Source of the DNA: CAYYAU01 sp964469765 [NCBI: uncultured Clostridia bacterium]
GTDB lineage: Bacteria > UBA6262 > WVXT01 > CAYYAU01
Direction: 5' to 3'
DNA length: 8,151 bases
Assembly: GCA_964469765.1 (NCBI GenBank)
Contig: CAYYAU010000046.1
Coordinates: forward strand, 1-8,151
Part shown: piece by piece, positions 1-6,637 of the stretch
Position numbering within the stretch: the stretch's first letter is position 1
Layout: the number at the start of each line of letters is the position of its first letter
Program-made: the position numbers and the translations under genes
Notes under the pieces: generated by a model
The model's database searches: none
The model's input: only the letters and a program-made list of their open reading frames with translations
What the model was told of the DNA's origin: nothing

Positions 1-3
1 AAA

Positions 4-17
4 CATGGTAATCTCCT
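4..17 (-). promoter_or_regulatory. Possible ribosome binding site and start codon of a divergent gene cut by the left edge
   Basis: On the minus strand, AGGAG (17-13) is followed by a 6-base spacer and an ATG (6-4), then a Phe codon running off the window. The spacing is ideal for a translation start, so a leftward gene may begin here. Only two codons are visible, so no product can be named. A competing reading is that the + strand frame starting at base 1 is open for 15 codons to a TAG at 46-48, two bases before the first kinase gene. That could be the tail of an upstream operon gene. The two readings cannot be separated within the window. If the divergent reading is right, only 44 bases separate the two start codons. 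Confidence 0.3.
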
Positions 18-50
18 AACCTCTTTTCTTGTGGTTGGAGAAAGATAGAA

Positions 51-1664
51 ATGAAACTTTTCTGGAAGATATTTACACGTCTATTTTTTCTTTTTATCAT
101 TTTAAGCATAATAATTACATATCTTCTATTTGTAACAAGGACTTCTGAAGTAGAAAAAGGCATCTTAAAAAATATTGAAACTGTTTGCAATTTTCTATCA
201 AAAGAGATAGAAAAGGATTATTTAGAATCCAAATGGCCATTTGGACTATTTTTTGATGTATTACAGAATAGAAAGGATTTTATATTCTGGTGGATAGTTG
301 ATGATAAAAGAAAAATATATTTAGCTAATAAAACGGAGTTTATAGGTTATTATACTTATGATTATATTCCAAAACTATATTATAAAAGAGAAAAAAATAT
401 TTTTCTAAATTATAAAAAGAATTATGGGATTTTTATAAAGCCTCTTAATCTACAAGAAAAAAAATGGTCTTTCTGGGTATGTTTTTCATTGACAGAGGTT
501 TTAGAAGAAAGAAAAAAGATTATTCTTTTGGTTCTTGTATTTGGATTATGTGTTCTGATACTACTGGGAGTTACACTTTATTTTACAATTATTCACGTTA
601 CCAAACCATTAGAAGAACTATGTAAAGGAACTGCCAAGATAAAAGAAGGTGAATTTGGTCATAGAGTGAAGGTAGAATCCAAAGATGAGTTAGAACAGCT
701 TTCGCATTCTTTTAATAAAATGGCAGAAAGCCTTGAAAACACCACAACTTCAATAGAATTTCTTAATAAAGAAATAGAGAAACGAAAAAGGGCTGAATAT
801 ACATTAAAGGAATATACAAAAAAGATTGAACAGATAAACAAGGAACTTGATGATTTTACATATATTGTTTCACATGATTTAAAAGAGCCTTTAAGAGCAA
901 TTGAGGCTTTTTCTAAATTTATAGAACAAGATTGCAAGGATAAGTTAGATGAGGAAGGAAGAAACTATCTTCATAGGATAAGAGTAAATACAGATAGAAT
1001 GAAAATGCTTATTGATAATCTTCTTGAGATTTCTCGTATAGAAAGAAGGAAAAATCCGTTTGAAGAAGTTGATATAGAAGAGCTCATAAATGAGGTAAAA
1101 CTTAGACTGGAATACACTATAAAAGAGAAAAATGCAAATATAGTAATCAAAAAGAGGTTACCTAAGGTATTTTGTGATAGGATAAGATTAGAAGAGGTCT
1201 TTTTGAATCTTATATCTAATGCTATAAAGTTTGTTGAGAATAAACAACCTCTGATCGAGATTGGTTGTAGGGAAAAAGGAAGATTTTATGAATTTTATAT
1301 AAAGGATAATGGTCCTGGTATAGAAGAAAAATATTTTGAGAAGATTTTTGATATCTTCCAAAGATTAGGGAAAAGAGAAAAACACGAAGGTACAGGAGCG
1401 GGCCTTACAATCGTAAAAAAGATTGTTGAGATACATAAAGGAAGAGTATGGGTAGAATCAAAGGTCGGTGAAGGTTCAACATTCTATTTTACTATCCCAA
1501 AAGAAAAAAGATTTATTTTAGAAAAAAAGAAGATTGGAGAGATTCTTATTGATAAAAACATTGTTACTGAAAAAGAGATAAAAGATGCGTTAGAAGAACA
1601 AGAAAAACATTCCGGAGGAGAAGATGATGGAAATCCAGAAGATTATAAAGATTTTACTTGTTGA
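51..1664 (+). CDS. Membrane-bound sensor histidine kinase (Cache-like sensor, HAMP, HisKA, HATPase) with C-terminal extension
   Basis: This is a transmembrane sensor kinase that autophosphorylates on His and passes the phosphate to a response regulator. TM1 spans about residues 7-28. The extracytoplasmic sensor (about 29-153) has a Cache-like stretch, FWWIVDD...LANKTEFIG. TM2 is about 156-182 and HAMP about 178-232 (P186, DELEQL from 212), followed by a coiled coil to about 266. HisKA carries H275 in SHDLKEPLRAI, the form common in phytochrome-type kinases. The ATPase domain has an N-box (N386/N390), G1 DNGPGI (419-424), F-box IFDIFQRL and G2 GTGAGL (447-452). After the kinase fold ends near 484 there is a roughly 50-residue tail. 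It includes IGEILIDKNIVTEKEIKDAL (495-514), which resembles the N-terminal domain of type II secretion/pilus ATPases. GGAG at 37-40 supports the start. The last 41 bases overlap the next gene, an Rcp1-type regulator that is its likely partner. The signal is unknown. Confidence 0.95.
   Translation: MKLFWKIFTRLFFLFIILSIIITYLLFVTRTSEVEKGILKNIETVCNFLSKEIEKDYLESKWPFGLFFDVLQNRKDFIFWWIVDDKRKIYLANKTEFIGYYTYDYIPKLYYKREKNIFLNYKKNYGIFIKPLNLQEKKWSFWVCFSLTEVLEERKKIILLVLVFGLCVLILLGVTLYFTIIHVTKPLEELCKGTAKIKEGEFGHRVKVESKDELEQLSHSFNKMAESLENTTTSIEFLNKEIEKRKRAEYTLKEYTKKIEQINKELDDFTYIVSHDLKEPLRAIEAFSKFIEQDCKDKLDEEGRNYLHRIRVNTDRMKMLIDNLLEISRIERRKNPFEEVDIEELINEVKLRLEYTIKEKNANIVIKKRLPKVFCDRIRLEEVFLNLISNAIKFVENKQPLIEIGCREKGRFYEFYIKDNGPGIEEKYFEKIFDIFQRLGKREKHEGTGAGLTIVKKIVEIHKGRVWVESKVGEGSTFYFTIPKEKRFILEKKKIGEILIDKNIVTEKEIKDALEEQEKHSGGEDDGNPEDYKDFTC
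1614..1620 (+). promoter_or_regulatory. Ribosome binding site of the Rcp1-type regulator, inside the upstream kinase gene
   Basis: GGAGGAG lies within the 3' coding end of the sensor kinase. It precedes two consecutive ATG codons at 1624 and 1627. Spacing from the core GGAGG is 5 bases to the first ATG and 8 to the second, so both are usable and 1627 is slightly nearer the optimum. Because the site is translated as kinase codons, expression of the two genes is probably coupled. Confidence 0.75.
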
Positions 1665-2100
1665 GGATAGCCCCGATGACATTATTATTACCCAACGAGC
1701 CTTAAAAGAAGCAAAGATTATAAATAAATTATATATAGTAAGAGATGGACAAGAAGCATTAGATTTTCTCTATCATAAAGGGAAATATGAAAATTCCGAA
1801 CTTGCTCCCAAACCTGGTTTAATTCTTTTAGATATTAATATACCCAAAATAAATGGTTTAGATGTTTTAAAAAAAATAAAGGAGGACCCTCATCTAAAAA
1901 AAATCCCAATAGTTATGCTTACAGTTTCAAGAAGGGATGAGGATATAATAAGTGGTTATAGTAATGGGTGTAATAGTTTTATACAGAAACCAGTTGAATT
2001 TGAAAGATTTGTGGATATAGTAAAACAGATTGGTTTATATTGGGGAATATTAAATGTTGAATCACCGAATAATATGTCTAATATCTTGGATGAAAAATAA
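1624..2100 (+). CDS. Rcp1-type single-domain response regulator
   Basis: This is a stand-alone receiver domain of 158 residues with no DNA-binding or enzymatic output. It has the acidic pocket E14/D15 (LLVEDSPDD), phosphoacceptor D70 (LILLDINIP), switch residue T100 (VMLT) and conserved K122 (IQKPVEFERF). The order ALDFLYHKG, KIPIVMLT, NSFIQKPVEFERFVDIV and IGLYWGILN is typical of the Rcp1 family, the partners of cyanobacterial phytochromes and many non-photosensory kinases. The kinase overlapped by this gene has the HDLKEPLR box often seen with such regulators, so a kinase-regulator pair is likely. Without an output domain it probably acts through protein contact or as a phosphate carrier or sink in a relay with the receiver-kinases downstream. 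The start is either 1624 or 1627, as adjacent ATGs share one ribosome binding site. The last 20 or so residues, beyond the receiver fold, have no recognisable function. Confidence 0.93.
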   Translation: MMEIQKIIKILLVEDSPDDIIITQRALKEAKIINKLYIVRDGQEALDFLYHKGKYENSELAPKPGLILLDINIPKINGLDVLKKIKEDPHLKKIPIVMLTVSRRDEDIISGYSNGCNSFIQKPVEFERFVDIVKQIGLYWGILNVESPNNMSNILDEK

Positions 2101-2115
2101 ATAGAGGAGGATTAT

Positions 2116-3651
2116 ATGCCAATAAAGATATTACTAATTGAAGATAATCCTGACCATGTTTTAGTTACAAACCACATTTTAAATAACATTGATGGTGATT
2201 ATCAACTGGAAAATGTAAGAGAAGCCCAAGAAGGAATAAAGAGAATAAATGAAAAAAAATATGATTTAGTCTTATGTGACTACAGATTATCTGATAAAAA
2301 TGCTCTTGAGATTCTAAAAGCCGTAAAAAAACAGGGTAAGGATTTACCCTTTGTGGTTGTTACCTCTGCTGGAAGCGAAAAGGTTGCTGTAGATATAATG
2401 AAGGAAGGCGCATACGATTACATAGTAAAGGATGCTTCATTTGAAGATGTTTTGCCCATTGTTATTAAAAATAGCCTTCAGAGGTATAAAACAAATAAAG
2501 AAAAAGAAAAGTTTGAACAACAACTTAAGCAATATCAAGCAATGGTAGAATCAGCTCATGATGCTATATTTTTTAAGGATTTAGAAAGTAGATACAGAAT
2601 TGTAAATAATAAATGTTTAGAGGTATTAGGGATAAGTCGTGATGAGGTTATTGGAAAGAACGATTATGAATTGATACCTAATCAGGAAGAAGCAAAAAAA
2701 AGTGTTGAGGATGATAAAGTTGTTTTCACAACAGGTAAACCTAAAGAAATTACAAAATATATGACTCGCAAGGATGGGATAAAATACTGGTTTCACACAA
2801 TAAAGGTTCCTCAGTTTGACAATAAAGGAAATATTATCGGTCTTGTTGGGATTGCACGTGATATAACTGAGATTAAAAAGAAAGAAAAAGCTCTTGATGA
2901 GGCATATCAAAAGCTTAAACAAACCCAGGAAGAGCTTATTCAATCCGGAAAGATGGCAGCAATGGGACAACTAGCAGCGGGTGTTTCACATGAACTTAAT
3001 CAACCTTTAACTGGAATTAAAGGTTTTGCTCAGGCAATACTTATGGATTTAGATGAGGAAAATCCTCTAAAAGAGGATGTAAAAAAGATTGAAGAGCAGG
3101 CTGATAGAATGGATAAGATTATAAGAAATATTCGTTTATTTGCAAGGAAATCAGATTTCAAAATGGAAGAGATAAATGTTAATCAACCTATTGAAGATTC
3201 CTTAATGCTTTTAAATGAACAACTTAGAATACATAATATACGTTTACATAAGTTTTTGTCCAATAATCTGCCGAATATAAAAGGAGATCACAATCAGCTT
3301 CAACAGGTATTTCTCAACCTACTTACAAATGCTAGAGACGCTATTGATAAATTAAAAAGGGAAACCGGGGGAGACATTATAGTAAAAAGTTACTTAAGTG
3401 AAGATAAAAAATATGTAGAGATAATATTTCAAGATACAGGATGTGGGATTTCTAAAGAGAATTTAAGAAATATTTTTAATCCTTTCTTCACAACAAAATC
3501 TCCAGATGGTGGAGTAGGATTAGGATTGTCTATAGTATATCGTATTATTGAGAATCATAATGGAAAAATAGAAGTTGAAAGCAAAGAAGGAAAAGGTGCT
3601 ACTTTTAGGATTATCTTACCAATCTTTAAAGAAATAGAGAATGATATGTAG
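2116..3651 (+). CDS. Soluble hybrid histidine kinase, REC-PAS-HisKA-HATPase
   Basis: This 511-residue kinase has no membrane segment, so it should be cytoplasmic. The N-terminal receiver (about 3-118) has E9/D10, D55 (LVLCDYRLSD), T83 and K105. A PAS domain (about 137-252) includes the usual linker GLVGIARDITEIKKKEKAL; its ligand is unknown. A coiled coil leads to HisKA with H292 in GVSHELNQPLTGIKG. The ATPase domain has N401/N405, G1 DTGCGI (440-445), the F-box with NPFFTTK, and G2 GVGLGL (466-471). The kinase core is of the NtrB/DctB-like class that commonly serves NtrC-type activators. The receiver at the front suggests that this kinase is itself tuned by phosphorylation, for example by the upstream sensor kinase. 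AGAGGAGG at 2103-2110 with a 5-base spacer supports the start. It lies 15 bases after the Rcp1-type gene, in the same operon. The partner assignment is inference. Confidence 0.95.
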   Translation: MPIKILLIEDNPDHVLVTNHILNNIDGDYQLENVREAQEGIKRINEKKYDLVLCDYRLSDKNALEILKAVKKQGKDLPFVVVTSAGSEKVAVDIMKEGAYDYIVKDASFEDVLPIVIKNSLQRYKTNKEKEKFEQQLKQYQAMVESAHDAIFFKDLESRYRIVNNKCLEVLGISRDEVIGKNDYELIPNQEEAKKSVEDDKVVFTTGKPKEITKYMTRKDGIKYWFHTIKVPQFDNKGNIIGLVGIARDITEIKKKEKALDEAYQKLKQTQEELIQSGKMAAMGQLAAGVSHELNQPLTGIKGFAQAILMDLDEENPLKEDVKKIEEQADRMDKIIRNIRLFARKSDFKMEEINVNQPIEDSLMLLNEQLRIHNIRLHKFLSNNLPNIKGDHNQLQQVFLNLLTNARDAIDKLKRETGGDIIVKSYLSEDKKYVEIIFQDTGCGISKENLRNIFNPFFTTKSPDGGVGLGLSIVYRIIENHNGKIEVESKEGKGATFRIILPIFKEIENDM

Positions 3652-3740
3652 AGAAAGAAACCTTTAAATTCTCAATAATAAGATACTGTTTTTTCTAGCT
3701 GCACAAGCTCCTATTACTTGCTATTTTTAAGGAGAGAAAC

Positions 3741-4838
3741 ATGGAAAGGACAAAGGTTCTTGTTGCTGATGATGAAAAAGTAATAAGAGAACTTTTTGTA
3801 AGGTTTCTTAGCGGATATAATTACGAAGTTTTTACAGCAGTTGATGGGTTTGATGCTCTTAATAAGCTTAAAAGAGATAATTTTGATGTATTAATTACTG
3901 ATATTAAGATGCCAGAAATGGATGGAATGGAGCTTATACATAAAATAAAGAAAATAAAAAAAGATATAATTATTATTGTTATAACAGGTTATGGAACGAT
4001 AGAAACAGCCAAAGAAGCAATAAAACAGGGATGTTTTGATTATATTACAAAGCCCTTCAATATAGAAGATATCAATATTGTTATAAAGAGAGCATTTGAT
4101 GTTCAGAGACTTTTTGAACAAAAGAAAAAACTTCAAGAACAGATTCAAGTTACTGAGAGACTTGCCTCACTTGCACAGATGGGCGCTGGTGTAGCTCATG
4201 AAGTAAATACAGTACTTACTTCAATAAAGCTTTTTCTTGAAATGCTTAAACCTAAACTTAGAAATATGAAAAAAGAAGTTCGAAATATTGGTTTAATATT
4301 AGAGGAAATCAAACGGGCAGAGGGATTAATTAATAGATTCCTTAATTTTACAAGGCCTATTAAACCTGAGTTTATTAAAGTGGATATTAACAAGATTATA
4401 AAAAGGAGTCTTGAATTTTTAAACTATAAATTTGCACAACAGAAAATCAATATTTTATATGAGTTAAATGAAAGAATACCAATGATTATTTGTGACCCGC
4501 ATCAGATGGAGGAAGTTTTTTTAAATATTTTTTCAAATAGTATTGATGCAATGCCTCAAGGAGGAAATCTTACAATTAGAACCGAAATTACTGAAAATAA
4601 AATGGTTATTACAGTATCAGATACAGGGAGAGGAATTTCTTCTGAGAATTTACAAAAACTTTATAATCCATTTTTTACAACTAAATTAGGCAATGTGGGT
4701 TTAGGTTTATCAATAGTACATAGAATTATTGAAGAACATAGAGGAATAATAACAATAGAGAGCAAGAAAAATATAGGAACAACTGTGAAGATAGAGTTGC
4801 CTATTCAGACGACAAAAGTTAGAAAAACCAAAAATTAA
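3741..4838 (+). CDS. Soluble hybrid histidine kinase, REC-HisKA-HATPase
   Basis: This is a compact 365-residue cytoplasmic kinase with no PAS domain. The receiver (about 4-119) has D10/D11, D54 (LITDIKMPEMDG), T82 (ITGYGTIETA) and K104 (YITKPF). It is of the NtrC-like subtype, and resembles the receiver of the activator at 5139-6605. HisKA has H153 in GVAHEVNTVLTSIK; the usual Asn-Pro after the His (HEINNPL) is replaced by Thr-Val, although Thr at His+4 is an accepted alternative in HisKA enzymes. The ATPase domain has N262/N266, G1 DTGRGI (294-299), NPFFTTK (309-315) and G2 GNVGLGL (317-323). With no sensor of its own, its input is probably phosphorylation of the receiver, making it a relay or integration element. 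An 89-base gap follows the previous gene and shows no clear promoter or terminator. AAGGAG at 3729-3734 supports the start. A likely terminator lies 28 bases past the stop. Confidence 0.94.
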   Translation: MERTKVLVADDEKVIRELFVRFLSGYNYEVFTAVDGFDALNKLKRDNFDVLITDIKMPEMDGMELIHKIKKIKKDIIIIVITGYGTIETAKEAIKQGCFDYITKPFNIEDINIVIKRAFDVQRLFEQKKKLQEQIQVTERLASLAQMGAGVAHEVNTVLTSIKLFLEMLKPKLRNMKKEVRNIGLILEEIKRAEGLINRFLNFTRPIKPEFIKVDINKIIKRSLEFLNYKFAQQKINILYELNERIPMIICDPHQMEEVFLNIFSNSIDAMPQGGNLTIRTEITENKMVITVSDTGRGISSENLQKLYNPFFTTKLGNVGLGLSIVHRIIEEHRGIITIESKKNIGTTVKIELPIQTTKVRKTKN

Positions 4839-4849
4839 AAATCAAAAAT
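4830..4849 (+). repeat. Short tandem A-tract repeat, three copies of AAAAAT with one-base spacers
   Basis: AAAAAT occurs at 4830-4835, 4837-4842 and 4844-4849, forming heptamers AAAAATt, AAAAATc and AAAAATg. The repeat runs through the stop codon of the REC-kinase gene (4836-4838), so the last Lys-Asn codons belong to it. It may be simple slippage in AT-rich DNA or the edge of an interspersed element covering the spacer. Confidence 0.6.
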
Positions 4850-4866
4850 GAAAGGCTATTTACCAT

Positions 4867-4930
4867 AAAAACAACATCCCTAACAGAAGGACAGCGGTGT
4901 AGTTCTTCAGTGTTTCGGGAATGGTTTTTT
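4867..4930 (+). terminator. Probable rho-independent terminator of the kinase operon, possibly bidirectional
   Basis: A long imperfect hairpin can be drawn. The inner stem pairs 4886-4892 (GAAGGAC) with 4902-4908 (GTTCTTC), with one G-U pair, around a 9-base loop. AACA (4882-4885) then pairs with TGTT (4911-4914), CCC (4878-4880) with GGG (4917-4919), and CAT (4875-4877) with ATG (4921-4923), with small bulges between. The outer part is AAAAAC (4867-4872) against GTTTTT (4924-4929), so there is a T-run on the 3' side and an A-run on the 5' side. It begins 28 bases after the REC-kinase stop, as expected for an operon terminator. The bulges make it weaker than a classical terminator. Confidence 0.55.
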
Positions 4931-4989
4931 AATAGATTAAAGGTTTTATATCCCATATTCCATAGAGTAATTGTAATCCGCCTTACTTG

Positions 4990-5005
4990 TGGTGGAGGAG
5001 TTGCT
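4990..5005 (+). promoter_or_regulatory. Candidate sigma-54 (-24/-12) promoter upstream of the NtrC-type activator gene
   Basis: TGGTGGAGGAGTTGCT matches the sigma-54 consensus TGGCACG-N4-TTGCW. It has the -24 TGG, a pyrimidine and a purine in the next two positions, exact 10-base spacing between GG and GC, and a perfect TTGCT at -12. The predicted start is near 5016, giving a leader of about 123 bases before the activator start at 5139. Autoregulation of an enhancer-binding protein through its own sigma-54 promoter is plausible but inferred. The GGAGGAG inside the match is also ribosome-binding-site-like, which may be coincidence. Confidence 0.45.
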
Positions 5006-5034
5006 TTATTTACGAGGCAGTTTAGTTCAATATA

Positions 5035-5124
5035 ATGCCTAAAGTAGATTTACCAGTAGTATGGAGAGGAGTTGACAGAAAAATTGATAGCCAAATGCTA
5101 AGTAAAATACTTTTTATTTATTAG
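5035..5124 (+). CDS. Possible 29-codon leader ORF upstream of the activator gene
   Basis: The ORF starts ATG-CCT-AAA-GTA and ends at a TAG (5122-5124) that overlaps the AGGAG of the activator gene. The translation (MPKVDLPVVWRGVDRKI... to ILFIY) has a protein-like mix of charged and hydrophobic residues, but I do not recognise it. It begins about 20 bases after the predicted sigma-54 start, so it would be the first ORF on that transcript. There is no good ribosome binding site; the nearest purine run (AGG at 5015-5017) is too far. It could be a leader peptide coupled to the activator gene, a fragment of an old gene, or chance. Confidence 0.2.
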   Translation: MPKVDLPVVWRGVDRKIDSQMLSKILFIY

Positions 5125-5138
5125 GAGACAAAATTATT

Positions 5139-6605
5139 ATGCAACAATCACGTATTTTAGTAGTGGATGATTCAAAGGCTATACTTATTATGATGAAAGA
5201 ATTTTTGGAAGAATTGAGTTATAAAGTTACAACAGCCTTATCAGCTAATGAGATGTTTTCCTTGATAGAAAAGAAAAAACCAGACCTTTTGATTATGGAT
5301 ATAAGAATGCCAGGAATAAGTGGACTTGATGCGTTATCAAAAATAAAAAGAATGGATTCCAAGTTACCTGTTATACTTATGACTGCATATGGAAATACCC
5401 AAATAGCTATTGAAGCTATGAAGAAAGGTGCATATGATTATATCACTAAACCTTTTAACAAGGATGAGTTTAAAGTTTTGATAAGTGAAGCCCTTAAATC
5501 TGGAAAAATGATGAAAGAGGCGGTTTTCTATCAATCTAAAAAGTATAATTTAACCAATGGTGTATGTATCATTGGTGATACACCTCAGATGCTTAAGATT
5601 TACAAGACCATTGGTCAGATTGCTGATACTAATGCTACTGTCCTTATCAGAGGTGAAAGTGGAACTGGTAAAGAGCTAATAGCACGAGCAATATATCAGA
5701 ATTCGTCAAGAAAGAATAGACCGTTTCTTGCAGTAAATTGTGCTGCGATACCAGAAACACTTCTTGAAAGTGAACTTTTCGGTCATGAAAAAGGTTCTTT
5801 TACAGGAGCTATTTATAAACGTATTGGTAAGTTTCAACAGTGCGATGGAGGTACTATATTTTTAGATGAAATAGGTGATATGTCCCTTTCTACACAAACC
5901 AAAATTTTGCGTGTTCTTCAGGAGCATTCATTTGAGCCAGTTGGAAGTGAAAAAACTATAAAGGTGGATGTTAGGGTAATTGCCTCTACTAATAAAGATT
6001 TACAAAAAGCGATAGAAAAAGGAGAATTTCGGGAGGATTTATACTTTAGACTCAATGTGATAACTATTTATTTACCTCCATTAAGAGAAAGAGTAGAGGA
6101 TATACCGCTTCTTACAAATTACTTTATACAGAAATTCAATAAAGAATTTAATAAAAATATCAAGAGGATTACTTCCGAAGTAATGGATAATTTAAAGAAA
6201 TACAGCTGGCCGGGTAATGTGAGAGAATTAGAGAATACTATCCAGACAGCAATAATTATGAGTAAAAAAGATATACTTTTATTAGAGGATTTTCCTTTAT
6301 TCTCTGGTAAACCGATTCTATCCACAAACTCAGATTCAATTAATGATTATGAAAGGGAATTTCGAAATATTCTTGAATCAATTCTTGAAGATTCAGCACA
6401 TATCTTTTCCAATAACCTTTATAAAGCTATTATGTCAACTTTAGAGAAAAACCTAATTAAAGAAGTTCTTTGGAAAGTTGGAAAAAACCAAACTAAAGCA
6501 GCAAAGATTCTTGGAATTAGCAGAAACACACTCAGAACCCGAATGAAAAGGTATTTTCTCATACGAAACAAAAAGAATATTGACAATCAATTCAATAAAA
6601 TATAG
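5139..6605 (+). CDS. Sigma-54-dependent response regulator, NtrC family (REC-AAA+-Fis HTH)
   Basis: This is a bacterial enhancer-binding protein that remodels sigma-54 RNA polymerase with ATP to open -24/-12 promoters. The receiver (about 5-118) has D10/D11, D54 (LIMDIRMPG), T82 (MTAYGNTQIA) and K104 (YITKPFN). The AAA+ domain (about 143-375) has Walker A GESGTGKE (172-179), the sigma-54 contact loop GSFTGA (219-224), Walker B TIFLDEIGD (D243/E244), sensor I N285 (ASTN), arginines R298/R304 in FREDLYFRL and sensor II WPGNVREL (357-364). The C-terminus (about 425-475) carries a Fis-type helix-turn-helix, NQTKAAKILGISRNTL. Every key residue is present and the length (488) is normal, so it should be active. 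It is the only DNA-binding regulator in the window and the natural output of the kinases upstream. AGGAG lies 11 bases before the ATG, a long spacing that suggests modest translation. Which kinase phosphorylates it is not shown. It is close to NtrC in architecture, but a nitrogen role cannot be claimed. Confidence 0.96.
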   Translation: MQQSRILVVDDSKAILIMMKEFLEELSYKVTTALSANEMFSLIEKKKPDLLIMDIRMPGISGLDALSKIKRMDSKLPVILMTAYGNTQIAIEAMKKGAYDYITKPFNKDEFKVLISEALKSGKMMKEAVFYQSKKYNLTNGVCIIGDTPQMLKIYKTIGQIADTNATVLIRGESGTGKELIARAIYQNSSRKNRPFLAVNCAAIPETLLESELFGHEKGSFTGAIYKRIGKFQQCDGGTIFLDEIGDMSLSTQTKILRVLQEHSFEPVGSEKTIKVDVRVIASTNKDLQKAIEKGEFREDLYFRLNVITIYLPPLRERVEDIPLLTNYFIQKFNKEFNKNIKRITSEVMDNLKKYSWPGNVRELENTIQTAIIMSKKDILLLEDFPLFSGKPILSTNSDSINDYEREFRNILESILEDSAHIFSNNLYKAIMSTLEKNLIKEVLWKVGKNQTKAAKILGISRNTLRTRMKRYFLIRNKKNIDNQFNKI

Positions 6606-6637
6606 ACTTTTAATAAATAATTATTAATGGAGGAGTT

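Larger units (their letters stand above)
4839..5138. other. 300-base spacer between the kinase operon and the activator gene
   Basis: The spacer holds, in order, a terminator-like hairpin (4867-4930), a -24/-12 element (4990-5005), a possible 29-codon ORF (5035-5124) and the ribosome binding site of the activator (AGGAG 5123-5127, 11 bases before its ATG). Two further frames are stop-free over an unusual length for this composition: + strand 4823-5032 (70 codons, no good start) and minus strand 4819-5049 (76 codons, first in-frame ATG at 4956-4954, no ribosome binding site). I do not recognise either translation. By count, 4871-5060 is about 37% G+C, above the other long spacer. Decayed coding sequence, an interspersed repeat or a structured leader are all possible. 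Confidence 0.5.

Noticed and set aside
659-937. Minus-strand ORF of 92 codons
   Set aside because: It is the antisense shadow of the HAMP/HisKA region of the first kinase, Ser-rich and without a ribosome binding site. The other minus-strand ORFs inside the kinase, activator and protease genes are rejected for the same reason.
2626-2970. Minus-strand ORF of 114 codons
   Set aside because: It lies antisense to the PAS and HisKA coding region, has cysteine- and phenylalanine-rich antisense-type composition, and shows no motif or start signal.
3707-3722. TTGCT before the REC-kinase gene as a sigma-54 -12 box
   Set aside because: The bases at the -24 position are GCT, not TGG, and the implied start would fall inside the ribosome binding site.
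3652-3740. Promoter or terminator in the gap between the two receiver-kinases
   Set aside because: AGCT-gcaca-AGCT is only a 4-base stem with no T-run after it, and no paired -35/-10 boxes are seen. The genes are treated as one operon.
5072-5101. TTGACA upstream of the activator gene as a sigma-70 promoter
   Set aside because: The -35 is perfect, but no acceptable -10 lies 16-18 bases downstream (TGCTAA at best). The better TAAAAT at 5103-5108 is 25 bases away.
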